Made by a program: the position numbers and the translations under genes
Source of the DNA: Aeromonas diversa CDC 2478-85
GTDB taxonomy: Bacteria > Pseudomonadota > Gammaproteobacteria > Enterobacterales > Aeromonadaceae
Direction of reading: 5' to 3'
Length of the DNA: 64,000 nt
Assembly (NCBI RefSeq): GCF_000819805.1
Contig: NZ_CDCE01000034.1
Span: 838 to 64,837 of the forward strand
The notes under the pieces: model-generated
The model's input: only the letters and a program-made list of their open reading frames with translations
What the model was told of the DNA's origin: nothing
The model's database searches: none
Shown here: piece by piece, positions 45,333-54,948 of the stretch
How positions within the stretch are numbered: the first letter of the stretch is position 1
Layout of the letters: each line of letters starts with the position of its first letter

Positions 45333-46106
45333 ATGGAACGACACTACCAGCACATCGTGATCCTCACCGGCGCAGGCATTTCGGCCGAATCGGGGATCAA
45401 GACCTTTCGTGCCAGTGATGGCCTGTGGGAGGAGCACAGTGTCGAAGACGTGGCGACCCCGGAAGGGTATGCCCGGGATCCGGCCCTGGTGCAGCGCTTC
45501 TACAATGCGCGTCGGGCCCAGCTGCAGCAGCCCAGCATTCATCCCAATCCCGCCCACTATGCCCTGGCTCGCCTCGAGCGCCTCTTTCCAGGCACTGTGA
45601 CCCTGGTGACCCAGAATATCGACAACCTGCACGAGAGTGCCGGCAGCAAGAACCTCATCCATATGCACGGCGAGCTGCTCAAGGCGCGCTGCCCCCAGTC
45701 GGGGCAGACTATCGAGTGGAAGGGGCCGATCACCGAGAGCGATCTCTGCTCCTGCTGCCAGTTTCCACACCCGCTGCGCCCTCATGTGGTCTGGTTTGGC
45801 GAGATGCCGATCGGGCTTGATCGCATCTATTCGGCCCTGGCGCGCTGCGATCTCTTTATCTCCATCGGGACCTCGGGCGCGGTTTATCCGGCCGCCGGCT
45901 TCGTCCATGAAGCGAGCCTGAGCGGAGCCCACTCGGTGGAGCTCAATCTCGAGCCGAGCGAGGTCGACAGCCAGTTTGACGAGAAGCACTATGGCCTCGC
46001 CACCCATCTGGTCCCCGCCTTTGTGGATGGGTTGCTGGTGGCGCACGGGGTGCAGTCCGAGCCGCTTAAACCCGAATACGACTGGATGGCCATCCACCAC
46101 CGCTGA
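45333..46106 (+). CDS. cobB: NAD-dependent protein deacylase (sirtuin, CobB-type)
   Basis: A 257-aa class III sirtuin. [21 protein letters not shown] is the NAD-binding loop, TQNIDNLH and the catalytic His in HMHGE follow, and a zinc ribbon is seen in RCPQSGQ and CSCCQF. Y57 and R60 (YNAR) are the pair that lets CobB/SIRT5 remove succinyl and malonyl as well as acetyl groups. Start ATG 45333 behind AAAGGAG. It follows a GNAT-like gene, so acetylation and deacylation may be balanced here. Confidence 0.95.
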   Translation: MERHYQHIVILTGAGISAESGIKTFRASDGLWEEHSVEDVATPEGYARDPALVQRFYNARRAQLQQPSIHPNPAHYALARLERLFPGTVTLVTQNIDNLHESAGSKNLIHMHGELLKARCPQSGQTIEWKGPITESDLCSCCQFPHPLRPHVVWFGEMPIGLDRIYSALARCDLFISIGTSGAVYPAAGFVHEASLSGAHSVELNLEPSEVDSQFDEKHYGLATHLVPAFVDGLLVAHGVQSEPLKPEYDWMAIHHR

Positions 46107-46182
46107 TCGTGGTGGCTGGGGTTTGCCGCTGCCGTCATTCCCTCCCACACTGTAGGGGATAGGGCGTGTCGTGGAGGTCCCC

Positions 46183-46650
46183 ATGCAAGTGTGTCGTCTG
46201 CTGTTGTCGGGTTGGCTGCTCCTGGCGTCCTGCTGGGTCTGGGGTGACGAGGTGCTGCTGCGCCTGGTGCACGGCAACGGCGAGGTGATAAGAAGCTTCA
46301 CCCGCAGCGAGCTCGCCGCGCTGCCCCAGCACAGTTTTTCCACCATCACCGCCTGGACCCAGGGCAGCAACCGCTACCGGGGGCCGGCCCTGGCCCGGGT
46401 GCTCGAAGGCACGGGTGCGCATCGGGTGCAGCTGGTGGCCCTCAACGGCTACCGCCACGAGCTCACCATCGCCCCGTTCGAGCAGTTTCCCGCTATCCTG
46501 GCCATGAGCGAGAACGATACCCCATTGACCCGGCGCAACAAGGGGCCGCTCTGGCTGCTGCTCCCCTTTAGCGATCTACCCGCCCTCAAGACGCCGGAGA
46601 ACGAGGCGGCCATGGTGTGGCAGCTCATCACCATCGAGGTGACGGAGTGA
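46183..46650 (+). CDS. Periplasmic molybdopterin-oxidoreductase-like protein
   Basis: A 155-aa secreted protein. Signal peptide MQVCRLLLSGWLLLASCWVWG, then a domain whose LRLVHGNGEVIRSFTRSELAALPQHSFST and YRGPALARVLEG resemble the molybdopterin-binding fold of YedY-type sulphite oxidases, but without the usual cofactor Cys. Such small proteins often sit beside GGDEF genes. Start ATG 46183 behind GGAGG; an earlier in-frame ATG at 46171 overlaps the site. The last codon overlaps the start of the GGDEF gene (GTGA), which points to a shared signalling task. Confidence 0.75.
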   Translation: MQVCRLLLSGWLLLASCWVWGDEVLLRLVHGNGEVIRSFTRSELAALPQHSFSTITAWTQGSNRYRGPALARVLEGTGAHRVQLVALNGYRHELTIAPFEQFPAILAMSENDTPLTRRNKGPLWLLLPFSDLPALKTPENEAAMVWQLITIEVTE

Positions 46651-48317
46651 GGCGCCAGCTCTACAACTTGCTACTGTGCCTCACCGTGCTGCTGTTTCTG
46701 GTTTCCTCCGCCCTGACCCTCTACCTCGAGCAAAAACACGAGCGGGTGGTGGATTACCTCTATCGCACCACCTACTGGAACATGATCCAGCTGCTGCTCG
46801 AGTCTCAGCGCTTCTACGACGATCTGCGCCTCTATCGTAGTGGCGGCCTCGATCTGGCGACCCTGGGGCTGCAGTACGATCTGCTGTGGAACCGCATCGA
46901 TATCTTTCTGGTGAGCGAGGAGACCGCCGAGCTGCGCACCAAGGAGGGGCTGGCGGAGGTGGTGAGATCGCTCTTTGCCAACCTCAAGCGCCTCGAGCGC
47001 GGCATGGATACGGGTCAGCTGCCCGAGCCGGCCCTGCTTGGCGATCTCGTCGAGCGCATCGGCGTCGACGTCAGGCGCATCGAAGCGGTTCAGGTGCGGG
47101 TGCTGACCGGGGATGAGTACAAGGCCTCGGTGCAGCAGATCCGGCGCGACCTCCTGTGGCTACAACTCTGCCAGCAGGTGCTGGTGCTGGCCGGGGTGGG
47201 GCTGATGCTGGCGCTGATCCGCGCCAACTGGCAAAACCGCCGTCTCGCCCTGATGGATACACTGACGCGGCTCGGCAACCGCCGTGCCCTCTATGAGGCG
47301 CTCGGGCCTGGGTGGCGGCGCAGCGATGTGGGGGCTCTGGTCATTCTCGATCTCAAGCGTTTCAAGCAGGTCAACGATCAGCTCGGTTATCAGGTGGGGG
47401 ACAGACTGCTACAGACGGTGGCGCGCCGGCTTGCCGCCTGGCCTCACGGCAGTGCCTTTCGGCTCGGGGGGGATGAGTTCGCCGTCATAGTGCAGCGCGG
47501 CGGCAACGGTGAGGAGGTGGCCCAGTGGGCCGAGAGCATCTCCCAGGTGATCGGTGGCGAGTTTCTCACCCGCGAGCATCGGATCACCCCGCGCTGTCGG
47601 CTTGGCATCGCCCTGGCCCAGACGGGGGACGACGGCGCCAGCCTGCTCGATCACGCCATCCTGGCGCTGGATCAGGCCAAGCGAGGCGACATGGGGGAGG
47701 TGGTCTTCTTCCAGCGCCGGCTGGCCGAGCGTCTGTTGCAGCGCCAGCACCGCAGCCGCGCCCTGCTGGTGTGGCTCGATCAGGGGGGGCGCAGCCCCCT
47801 GGAGCCCGAGTGCGAGCCCCTGCTGGAGGAGGAGCGTCTGACGGCGCGCCTGCTGCACCTGCGCTGGATGCCGGAAGGCGAGCGCTGCGAGCCCGCCTGG
47901 CTCGACGAGGCGGGCATGCTGGAGCGGGTGGTGCTGCCGCACGTGGCTCTGCTCTGGCGCGAGTTGCCCTTGCCGCTGGTGGTGCGGCTGGCCGGGGTCA
48001 CCCCCCTGTCGCACCTGCTCGACGGTTGTCATGGGGAGCAGGGGCGCCTCATCGTGGCGCTGCAGGACGTGGGGGAGTGGGATGAGCAGCTTAAAACGCG
48101 GCTGCTGGCAGCCGGGGTGAGTCTGGCCCTTGAGGAGATCGGTAGTCGCACCGCCCTGCTGATCGCCCAGGGGTGGCCGGTGCACTACTGGCTGTGCGGC
48201 TACCAGGGGCCGGGGCGGGAGGCGTTGCAGGCCCTGGCGTCCCAGCTGGGCCTGCGGGTGCTCACGAGCGGGGCGGGGCGCAGGAGCGACGGATCACCAG
48301 ATCAGGCTCCAGCGTGA
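46647..48317 (+). CDS. Membrane diguanylate cyclase with degenerate C-terminal EAL-like part
   Basis: A 556-aa protein. Residues 6-30 are a transmembrane helix, 31-175 a periplasmic sensor region, about 178-200 a second helix, and 210-370 a GGDEF domain with intact GGDEF at 274-278 (RLGGDEFAVIV), so c-di-GMP synthesis is likely. The C-terminal 180 residues resemble an EAL domain in pattern (WLDQGG, LALEEIGS) but lack its catalytic motifs. The GTG start at 46647 overlaps the upstream stop codon. Its 3' end runs 56 nt into the 3' end of rbsR on the other strand. Confidence 0.85.
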   Translation: MRRQLYNLLLCLTVLLFLVSSALTLYLEQKHERVVDYLYRTTYWNMIQLLLESQRFYDDLRLYRSGGLDLATLGLQYDLLWNRIDIFLVSEETAELRTKEGLAEVVRSLFANLKRLERGMDTGQLPEPALLGDLVERIGVDVRRIEAVQVRVLTGDEYKASVQQIRRDLLWLQLCQQVLVLAGVGLMLALIRANWQNRRLALMDTLTRLGNRRALYEALGPGWRRSDVGALVILDLKRFKQVNDQLGYQVGDRLLQTVARRLAAWPHGSAFRLGGDEFAVIVQRGGNGEEVAQWAESISQVIGGEFLTREHRITPRCRLGIALAQTGDDGASLLDHAILALDQAKRGDMGEVVFFQRRLAERLLQRQHRSRALLVWLDQGGRSPLEPECEPLLEEERLTARLLHLRWMPEGERCEPAWLDEAGMLERVVLPHVALLWRELPLPLVVRLAGVTPLSHLLDGCHGEQGRLIVALQDVGEWDEQLKTRLLAAGVSLALEEIGSRTALLIAQGWPVHYWLCGYQGPGREALQALASQLGLRVLTSGAGRRSDGSPDQAPA

Positions 48318-49269
48318 TCAGGCGTGAGGCGCCCTGGCTGCCGTTGATGCGTGCCAGCAAGGTGGTGACCGCGAGGCGGCCGAGCTCCTCCTTGGGCTGG
48401 TTGACCGTGGTGAGCGGCGGCGAGAGGTACTCGGCGAGCTCCACGTTGTCGTAACCGACCAGGGAGAGATCCTCCGGAATGCGCAGTCCCGCCTCGGTGG
48501 CGGCGCTGATCGCCCCCATCGCCATCATGTCGTTGCAGACAAACAGGGCGGTGGGCCGCTCGGGCAGCGCCAGCAGGGTCTGCATGGCGCGATGGCCGCT
48601 GGCGCAGTCGAACGCCCCTTCGACGATCCACTCGTTGTGCAGGGGCAGCCCCGCCTCCTGTAGGGCATCGATAAAGCCGGCCAGCCGGTCAGCCCCCGGT
48701 GCCCGCGAACGGGGTCCAGTGATGCAACCAATCTTGCGATGACCCAGGGCAATCAGGTGGCGGGTCGCCAGCATGCCCCCGTGGCGAGAGTTGTCGGCGA
48801 TGAGATCGCAGCCATCTCCCCCTGTGCCCCAGTCCATCTGCACCACCGGCAGCCCCTTGAGCCAGTCGAGCTGTCCCAGCACCTCCTGTTGCCCCTCGCT
48901 GCACATGATGAGCAGGCCGTCGACCCGCTTTCTCAGCATCATCTTGAGGTAGGAGAGGGCGGTCGCCGCCTCGCCCTCGGTGTTGCCGAGCATCAGGTTA
49001 TAGCCCTGCTCGAAGCAGTAGCGCTCCACCCCGCGCACCACTTCGGCGAAGAAGGGGTTGCTCGAAGTGGTCACCAGCATGCCGATACTGTGGGTCTCTT
49101 TGACCTTGAGGCTGCGCGCCACCAGGCTCGGCGCGTAGTTGAGCTCAAGCATGGCGGCGAACACCCGCGCGCGGGTCTCCTCGGCGACGAAGCGGGTCTC
49201 GTTGATAACGTGGGATACGGTGGTGGTCGAGACCCCCGCCCGCAGCGCCACGTCCCGGATGTTGGCCAT
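48262..49269 (-). CDS. rbsR: Ribose operon repressor RbsR
   Basis: A 335-aa LacI-family regulator. The N-terminal helix-turn-helix reads IRDVALRAGVSTTTVSHVINETRFV, followed by the ribose-binding-protein-like sensor domain. It represses the rbs genes until ribose binds. It is the last gene of the operon, and its ATG overlaps the rbsK stop (TGATG at 49267-49271). The likely operators are the double CGCAACCGGTTGCG palindromes at 54134-54159 before rbsD. Its 3' end overlaps that of the convergent GGDEF gene. Confidence 0.95.
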   Translation of the reverse strand: MANIRDVALRAGVSTTTVSHVINETRFVAEETRARVFAAMLELNYAPSLVARSLKVKETHSIGMLVTTSSNPFFAEVVRGVERYCFEQGYNLMLGNTEGEAATALSYLKMMLRKRVDGLLIMCSEGQQEVLGQLDWLKGLPVVQMDWGTGGDGCDLIADNSRHGGMLATRHLIALGHRKIGCITGPRSRAPGADRLAGFIDALQEAGLPLHNEWIVEGAFDCASGHRAMQTLLALPERPTALFVCNDMMAMGAISAATEAGLRIPEDLSLVGYDNVELAEYLSPPLTTVNQPKEELGRLAVTTLLARINGSQGASRLITLEPDLVIRRSCAPPRS

Positions 49270-50189
49270 CAGCCATGCTCCTTGAGGAAAACGCGCACCT
49301 CGGCCAGGGTCGGGATCGAGCTCTGGGCCCCGAAGCGGGTGACCGAGATGGCCGCCGCCGCGTGGGCAAAGCGAATGGCTTCAGCCATGGAGGCGCCACG
49401 CAGCCGCTCGGCCAGCAGGGCCCCGTTAAAGGTGTCGCCGGCCGCCGTGGTGTCGGTGGCGGTGACGCGAAAACCGGGGATGAGGGCCGCTTGCCCCTGC
49501 TCGCTCCAGTAGACCCCCTGGGCGCCCAGGGTAATCATCACGCTGCCGATCCCCATCGCATGGAAGCGCTCGGCCGCCGCGCGGGCGCTCGCCTCGTCGG
49601 TGACCGCCACGCCGGTCAGGAGCTCGGCCTCGGTCTGGTTCGGGGTGATGAGATCCACCTGGGCGAGCAGCGATGCAGGCAGGGGCTGGGCCGGCGCTGG
49701 GTTGAGCACCACCCGGGTGCCGCCCTGATGGGCGAGCGTGGCGGCGCGCAGTACGCTCTCGAGGGGAACCTCGAGCTGCAGCAGCAGGGTGTCGGCGTCC
49801 TGGATCAGTGCGGCGTGGCGCTCGACCACTTCGGGTGTCAAGGCGCCGTTGGCTTCGGCCGAGAGGCCTATGCTGTTTTCCCCCTCATCGCTCACGTAGA
49901 TGATGGCAATGCCGGTGGGCAGGCTTGGATCGCACTCGACCGCGCTCACCTCGATGCCGTCGGCGGCGAAGCCGTCACGCATCTGGCGGCCGATGGCATC
50001 ATCGCCGATGCGGGCGATAAAGCCGATGTCGGCACCCAGGCGCGCGGCGGCCACCGCCTGGTTAGCCCCCTTGCCGCCGGGCAGCACCTGGTAACTGTGG
50101 CCGCGCAGGGTCTCGCCGGGACGGGGGAAGTGGGGGACGCGCAGGACATGATCGGCATTGACGCTGCCGAGGACGACGAGTTGCTTCAT
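49269..50189 (-). CDS. rbsK: Ribokinase
   Basis: A 306-aa PfkB-family kinase that phosphorylates ribose at C5. The N-terminal signature GGKGANQAVAAARLG and the C-terminal DTTAAGDTFNGA (catalytic Asp) are intact. Start ATG 50189 begins MKQLVVLGSVNADH as in other ribokinases; the longer open frame upstream is not part of the gene. It overlaps rbsR by one base and follows rbsB after 94 bp. Confidence 0.96.
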   Translation of the reverse strand: MKQLVVLGSVNADHVLRVPHFPRPGETLRGHSYQVLPGGKGANQAVAAARLGADIGFIARIGDDAIGRQMRDGFAADGIEVSAVECDPSLPTGIAIIYVSDEGENSIGLSAEANGALTPEVVERHAALIQDADTLLLQLEVPLESVLRAATLAHQGGTRVVLNPAPAQPLPASLLAQVDLITPNQTEAELLTGVAVTDEASARAAAERFHAMGIGSVMITLGAQGVYWSEQGQAALIPGFRVTATDTTAAGDTFNGALLAERLRGASMAEAIRFAHAAAAISVTRFGAQSSIPTLAEVRVFLKEHG

Positions 50190-50283
50190 AGATAATCCTG
50201 TTTCGATACGGCTTGGGGTGAGGTCGCGTAGCGGCCGCACGCCAGGCAGCACCATGCGGGGGCCTGGGCCCCCGCAGCGGAGT

Positions 50284-51159
50284 TTACTTGGTGACGACTT
50301 GCAGCGGTACCGGAATGGCACTTTCCACTTCCTGGCCCTTGAGCACCTTGTCGGCGGTGTCGACCCCGATGGCACCGATCAGTGCCGGCTGCTGGGCCAC
50401 GGTGGCGGCCAGCTTGCCCTTGGCAACGGCGGCCTTGCCGTCGTCAGTGCCGTCGAAGCCGACGATCATCACCTCCTTGCCGGCGGCCTGCACGGCGCGG
50501 ATGGCGCCCAGTGCCATCTCGTCGTTCTGGGCGAACACGGCCTGCACCTCGGGCTGGGCGGCCAGCAGGTTCTCCATGACGTTGAGCCCCTTGGTGCGGT
50601 CAAAGTCGGCTGGCTGGGAGGCGAGCACCTTGAAGTCGTTGGCCTTGACCGCCAGGGCGAAGCCTTCGCCACGGTCGCGGGCGGCGGAGGTGCCGGCAAT
50701 CCCTTCGAGCTGGATCACCTTGGCGCCCTTGCCAAGCTTCTCGGCGATGAAGTCTCCGGCCATCTTGCCGCCGGCCACGTTGTCGGAGGCGATGTGGGCC
50801 TTGACCTTGCCCTGGGCGGCGCCGCGGTCGAGGGTCAGCACCGGGATGTCGGCGCGGTTGGCCAGCACGATGGCGTTGCCGACGGCGGCGGAGTCGGTCG
50901 GGTTGATCAGGATGGCGCTCACCTTGCGCACGGTGAGATCTTCCACGTTGGCCAGCTCCTTGGCCGGGTCATTCTGGGAGTCCAGCACGATCATCTGGTA
51001 GCCCAGCTCCTTGGCCTTGGCCTCGGCCCCCTCCTTCATGGTGACGAAGAAGGGGTTGTTCAGGGTCGAGACCACCAGAGCCAGGGTCTGATCGGCAGCG
51101 TGGGCGGTGCCCATGACAGACAGAACGGCGGCGGCGAGCAGGGTATTGAGCTTTTTCAT
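50284..51159 (-). CDS. rbsB: Ribose periplasmic binding protein RbsB
   Basis: A 291-aa periplasmic binding protein. Signal peptide [21 protein letters not shown], then [21 protein letters not shown], the classical RbsB start. Ligand-binding residues such as NNPF, LDR and DRTKG are in the usual places. It delivers ribose to RbsAC. Start ATG 51159 with AAGGAA upstream. It lies 23 bp after rbsC. Confidence 0.96.
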   Translation of the reverse strand: MKKLNTLLAAAVLSVMGTAHAADQTLALVVSTLNNPFFVTMKEGAEAKAKELGYQMIVLDSQNDPAKELANVEDLTVRKVSAILINPTDSAAVGNAIVLANRADIPVLTLDRGAAQGKVKAHIASDNVAGGKMAGDFIAEKLGKGAKVIQLEGIAGTSAARDRGEGFALAVKANDFKVLASQPADFDRTKGLNVMENLLAAQPEVQAVFAQNDEMALGAIRAVQAAGKEVMIVGFDGTDDGKAAVAKGKLAATVAQQPALIGAIGVDTADKVLKGQEVESAIPVPLQVVTK

Positions 51160-51182
51160 CGTTTCATTCCTTGTGTGTGTCA

Positions 51183-52148
51183 TCACTTGCTTTTGTTATC
51201 GATCATCACGGCGAGCAGGATCACGCTGGCCTTGGCAATCATCTGGTAATAGGAGGAGACGTCGAGCAGGTTCAGGGCGTTGTTGAGGAAGCCGATGATG
51301 AGGGCCCCGATGAGGGTCCCCATGATGCGGCCCTTGCCCCCCATCAGGCTGGTGCCACCGAGCACCACGGCGGCGATGGCGTCGAGCTCGTAGCCCATGC
51401 CGGCGGTCGGTTGGGCCGACGACAGGCGAGAGGTGACGATCAGCCCCGCCAGGGCGGAGAAGACGCCGCACAGACTGTACACGGCGAGCTTGACCCGCGC
51501 CACGTTGATGCCGGAGAGGGCGGTGGCGGACTCATTGCCCCCCAGGGCGTAGATGTAGCGCCCCAGGCGGGTGTGGTTGAGCAGGTACCAGGCAAACAGG
51601 AAGGTGAGCGCCATCAGCCAGATGGGCACCGGAATGCCGAGAAGATATCCCGTTCCGAGCCAGGCAAACTGGTCGGCCACGTCGCTAAAACCGGTGGAGA
51701 TGGGGCGCCCCTCGGTGTAGACCATGGTCACGCCGCGCAGGGCGGTCATGGTGACCAGGGTGGCGATGAAGGCCTGCACCTTGCCCTTGGCTATGATGGC
51801 GCCGCTCAGGCCCCCCAGGGCGCCCCCGGCCAGCAGGGCGGCGGGCACGGCGACATAGATGGGCAGCTCCATGCCGATCATGCTGGCGGCAAAGGCACCG
51901 CACAGGGCCAGCACGGCGCCGACAGAGAGATCGATGCCGGCGGTGAGGATCACCAGTGTCATGCCCACGGCGATGATGGCGTTGACTGACGTCTGGCGCA
52001 GGATGTTGAGCAGGTTGTCGACCGTGAAAAACTGGTTGTTGAGCAGCGACACCACGGCGATCAGCACCAACAGGGCGACCAGGGATTTGTTGTCAATCCA
52101 CCAGCGTTTGCTCAGAAAGCCCGTCCGGGCTGCAATTTGGGATGTCAT
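51183..52148 (-). CDS. rbsC: Ribose ABC transporter permease RbsC
   Basis: A 321-aa permease with about ten transmembrane helices. It includes the conserved [22 protein letters not shown] and [11 protein letters not shown] sequences of the BPD_transp_2 family. It forms the membrane channel for ribose with RbsA and RbsB. I start at ATG 52148, which overlaps the rbsA stop (ATGA). Confidence 0.96.
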   Translation of the reverse strand: MTSQIAARTGFLSKRWWIDNKSLVALLVLIAVVSLLNNQFFTVDNLLNILRQTSVNAIIAVGMTLVILTAGIDLSVGAVLALCGAFAASMIGMELPIYVAVPAALLAGGALGGLSGAIIAKGKVQAFIATLVTMTALRGVTMVYTEGRPISTGFSDVADQFAWLGTGYLLGIPVPIWLMALTFLFAWYLLNHTRLGRYIYALGGNESATALSGINVARVKLAVYSLCGVFSALAGLIVTSRLSSAQPTAGMGYELDAIAAVVLGGTSLMGGKGRIMGTLIGALIIGFLNNALNLLDVSSYYQMIAKASVILLAVMIDNKSK

Positions 52149-53659
52149 GCCGGCACCTCTTGCCATTGTTTTCCTACTGCGGCGGCCATCAGGCGTTCCT
52201 GGTTGGCCTCTTGTCGATTCATCTCGGCGCTGACGCGCCCTTCGTGCATTACCAGAATGCGGTCACTCATGCCGAGCACCTCCGGCATTTCGGAGGAGAC
52301 GATGATGACGCTCATCCCTTCTTTCTTGAACTCGTTGATGAGCTGGTAGATCTCCTTCTTGGCCCCCACGTCCACCCCGCGGGTCGGCTCGTCGAGGATC
52401 AGCACCCGTGGGCGGGTGAGCAGCCCCTTGGCGATGGCCACCTTCTGCTGATTACCCCCCGAGAGCAGGCGGATTGGCTGCTCGGCGCCCGGGGTCTTGA
52501 TGTTGAACAGGCATATGTAGTCGCTGACCGCCTGGCGTTCGGCGTTGCCGTCGATGTGGATGCCACGCACGAACTCGCCCAGGGCACACAGGGTCATGTT
52601 CTCGCGCACCGACATGGGCAACACCAGGCCGTCACCCTTGCGATCTTCCGAGATGTAGGCGATACCGGCGGCCAGGGCATCGGCCGGGGAGCGCGGGATG
52701 AGCGGCTCGCCGCCGAGGGCCATGCTGCCGGCACTGGGGCGCGCCGCACCGTAGATGAGTTTCATCAGCTCGGTGCGCCCGGAGCCCATCAGGCCGCTAA
52801 AGCCCAGGATCTCCCCCTCGTGCAGGGTGAAACTCACGCCGCGCACGCCGGGGCCGCTTAAATTCGAGACCTGCAGGCAGACCGGACCCGGCTCGCGTGC
52901 CAGGCGCGGGTACTGCTCGTCGAGGCGGCGACCCACCATCATCTCGATCAGGCGATCCTCGTCGAGTTCGCTCACCGGGCACTCGCCAATCCACTTGCCG
53001 TCGCGCAGCACGGTGACGTCGTCGCAGATCTGGAAGATCTCCTTGAGCCGGTGGGAGATGTAGACGATGCCGCAGCCCTGGGCACGCAGCTCGCGAATGA
53101 CGGTGAACAGCTGCTCGGTCTCGGTGTCGGTCAGGGCGTCGGTCGGCTCGTCCATGATGATGACGCTGGCGTCAAAGGAGAGGGCCTTGGCGATCTCCAC
53201 CATCTGTTGCTCACCGATGGAGAGGTCCCCCAGCCGGGTATCCGGGCCGTGCCTGACGCCGAGGCGCGTCAGCAGGGCGGCGGCGCGCTGGCGCAGCTGC
53301 GCGTGATCGATGCTGCCAAAACGGGTACGCGGCTCGCGCCCGAGGAAGATGTTGGCGGCAATGGAGAGCTCGGGCAGCAGGTTGAGCTCCTGGTGGATGA
53401 TGCTGATCCCCTGATCCTGGGACTCGCGCGGTCCGCGAAACGCCACTGGCGCCCCGCGATAGGTGAGGGTGCCGCTGTCGGCCTGATAGATACCGGTCAG
53501 TACCTTCATCAGGGTCGACTTGCCGGCTCCGTTCTCGCCGAGCAGGGCCATGACCCGGCCTGGATAGACGCGCAGGCCCGCCTCGTCGAGGGCACGCACG
53601 CCCGGGAAGGTCTTGACGATCCCGGTGAGCTCGAGCAGGGGAATGGAAATCGGGTTCAT
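52145..53659 (-). CDS. rbsA: Ribose ABC transporter ATP-binding protein RbsA
   Basis: A 504-aa protein with two ABC domains. Domain one has a canonical Walker A (GENGAGKST), the signature LSIGEQQ and Walker B with IIMDEPT. Domain two has the usual degenerate loop GLMGSGRTE but keeps LLSGGNQQK and [13 protein letters not shown], as in E. coli RbsA. I start at ATG 53659 with GGGAG upstream; the TGATG junction at 53669-53673 offers an alternative start four codons earlier. It is coupled to rbsC. Confidence 0.95.
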   Translation of the reverse strand: MNPISIPLLELTGIVKTFPGVRALDEAGLRVYPGRVMALLGENGAGKSTLMKVLTGIYQADSGTLTYRGAPVAFRGPRESQDQGISIIHQELNLLPELSIAANIFLGREPRTRFGSIDHAQLRQRAAALLTRLGVRHGPDTRLGDLSIGEQQMVEIAKALSFDASVIIMDEPTDALTDTETEQLFTVIRELRAQGCGIVYISHRLKEIFQICDDVTVLRDGKWIGECPVSELDEDRLIEMMVGRRLDEQYPRLAREPGPVCLQVSNLSGPGVRGVSFTLHEGEILGFSGLMGSGRTELMKLIYGAARPSAGSMALGGEPLIPRSPADALAAGIAYISEDRKGDGLVLPMSVRENMTLCALGEFVRGIHIDGNAERQAVSDYICLFNIKTPGAEQPIRLLSGGNQQKVAIAKGLLTRPRVLILDEPTRGVDVGAKKEIYQLINEFKKEGMSVIIVSSEMPEVLGMSDRILVMHEGRVSAEMNRQEANQERLMAAAVGKQWQEVPA

Positions 53660-53670
53660 GCTCGCTCCCA

Positions 53671-54090
53671 TCAGAAGGCAACGCCGGCGCAGAGAATGAG
53701 GTTGGCGTAGGGGGTGGTTTCGCCGCTGCGCACGATGGCGCGGCTGCGGCGGCTGCGGGCCTTGAAGGCCTCGTGGCTCACGTAATCGATGGTGATGGGC
53801 TTGCCTTGTTCGTCGGCGTGACGCTCGAGGCGTGCGAGCAGTTGCTGGTGGCAGGTCGGGCTCACGCTCTTGATCTCCTCGGCCAGCACCACGCGTTCGA
53901 CGGTGAGTTCGAACAAGAGGGCGTCGAGGGTGGTCAACAGGGAGGGGGTGCCGGCAGTGAGGGCCAGATCGATGCGCTCGGGACCGTCCGGGATGGGGAG
54001 CCCTGCATCGCAGACCACGATTTCGTCGGTATGACCGACCCGGGCGATGAGTGCGCTCAGGGGCGCATTGAGCAACTTGCCACGTTTCAT
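53671..54090 (-). CDS. rbsD: D-ribose pyranase RbsD
   Basis: A 139-aa RbsD/FucU-family sugar mutarotase that interconverts the pyranose and furanose forms of ribose. The start [24 protein letters not shown], the active-site His in GHTD and the C-terminal [12 protein letters not shown] are typical. First gene of the operon. Start ATG 54090; operator palindromes lie 44 bp upstream. Stop overlaps the alternative rbsA start. Confidence 0.95.
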   Translation of the reverse strand: MKRGKLLNAPLSALIARVGHTDEIVVCDAGLPIPDGPERIDLALTAGTPSLLTTLDALLFELTVERVVLAEEIKSVSPTCHQQLLARLERHADEQGKPITIDYVSHEAFKARSRRSRAIVRSGETTPYANLILCAGVAF

Positions 54091-54133
54091 ACAACACCTC
54101 TCGGCCCTGGGGCCCTGTTTTGTCTCTCAGTTA

Positions 54134-54159
54134 CGCAACCGGTTGCGTAACCGGTTGCG
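54134..54159. promoter_or_regulatory. Tandem palindromic operators upstream of rbsD
   Basis: CGCAACCGGTTGCG (54134-54147) is a perfect 14-bp palindrome, and CGTAACCGGTTGCG (54146-54159) follows, overlapping it by two bases. LacI-family regulators bind such sites with a central CG; RbsR, encoded at the end of the operon, is the obvious candidate. Confidence 0.8.
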
Positions 54160-54246
54160 TCGAAGGATAGGAGCAAGGGGGGGCAGACGCCAGTGTGGCG
54201 TTCCAGGAGTGTGAAAAGGATCTCAGAGAGGAGGGAAAAAGGGGTC

Positions 54247-54275
54247 AAAAGAGAAGGCGCCAACGGGGCGCCTTC
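54247..54275 (-). terminator. Terminator of gph
   Basis: Stem GAAGGCGCC / GGCGCCTTC with an A/C/G loop, and AAAAGA at its left side, i.e. a short T-tract on the minus strand. It lies just beyond the gph stop codon. Confidence 0.7.
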
Positions 54276-54279
54276 GGGG

Positions 54280-54948
54280 TTATCGGCTCAGACGCAGCCA
54301 ATGATGCAGGGCCTGGACGGTGTCGAAGTGCAGATCTGCCTGCCACAGGGCGGGATCGTCGCGCTCATCGAGATAACCCCAGCCGGCCACGGCCGTCACC
54401 ATGCCGGCATTGCGGCCGGCCTCGATATCGCGCACATGATCCCCCACATAGAGGGTATGGGCGGGATCCACGCCCAGTTTGTCGCAGGCGTAGAACATGG
54501 GGGCGGGGTCGGGTTTTCGCACCGGCAGGGTGTCGGCGCTCACAGCAACCGCGCACCCCTTGAGCTCGGGCAGCTGCGCCAGCAGCGGATCGGTGAGAAA
54601 GCCGGGCTTGTTGGTCACTATGCCCCAGGGCATGTCCTGCTCCTCGAGCCAATGCACCAGCTCTATCATGCCGTCGAAGGGGCGGGTACCAAGACAGAGG
54701 TGCGCGGAGTAATAATCGAGCAGGGCGGTGCGAAGGCGGCTGGCGCCGAGCTCTTCGAGCAGCTCGTCACCGAGGCCGGCTCGCAGCAGCCCCAGCGCCC
54801 CGTGGGAGGTGGTCTGTCGGATCACCGCCTCGCTGAGCGGCGCAAAGCCCTCTTGCACCAGCACGTGGTTGACGGCGGCGCCCAGATCCGGCGCCGTGTC
54901 GAGCAGGGTGCCGTCGAGATCGAAGAGGACGGCATGCAGGGGGCTCAT
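54280..54948 (-). CDS. gph: Phosphoglycolate phosphatase
   Basis: A 222-aa HAD-superfamily phosphatase. The nucleophile is in [11 protein letters not shown] (D11, D13), motif II in the [11 protein letters not shown] region, and the [15 protein letters not shown] motif follows. It removes phosphate from 2-phosphoglycolate made during DNA repair. The pair with ubiG is common. Start ATG 54948, overlapping the end of ubiG (54945) by 4 nt. Confidence 0.92.
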   Translation of the reverse strand: MSPLHAVLFDLDGTLLDTAPDLGAAVNHVLVQEGFAPLSEAVIRQTTSHGALGLLRAGLGDELLEELGASRLRTALLDYYSAHLCLGTRPFDGMIELVHWLEEQDMPWGIVTNKPGFLTDPLLAQLPELKGCAVAVSADTLPVRKPDPAPMFYACDKLGVDPAHTLYVGDHVRDIEAGRNAGMVTAVAGWGYLDERDDPALWQADLHFDTVQALHHWLRLSR

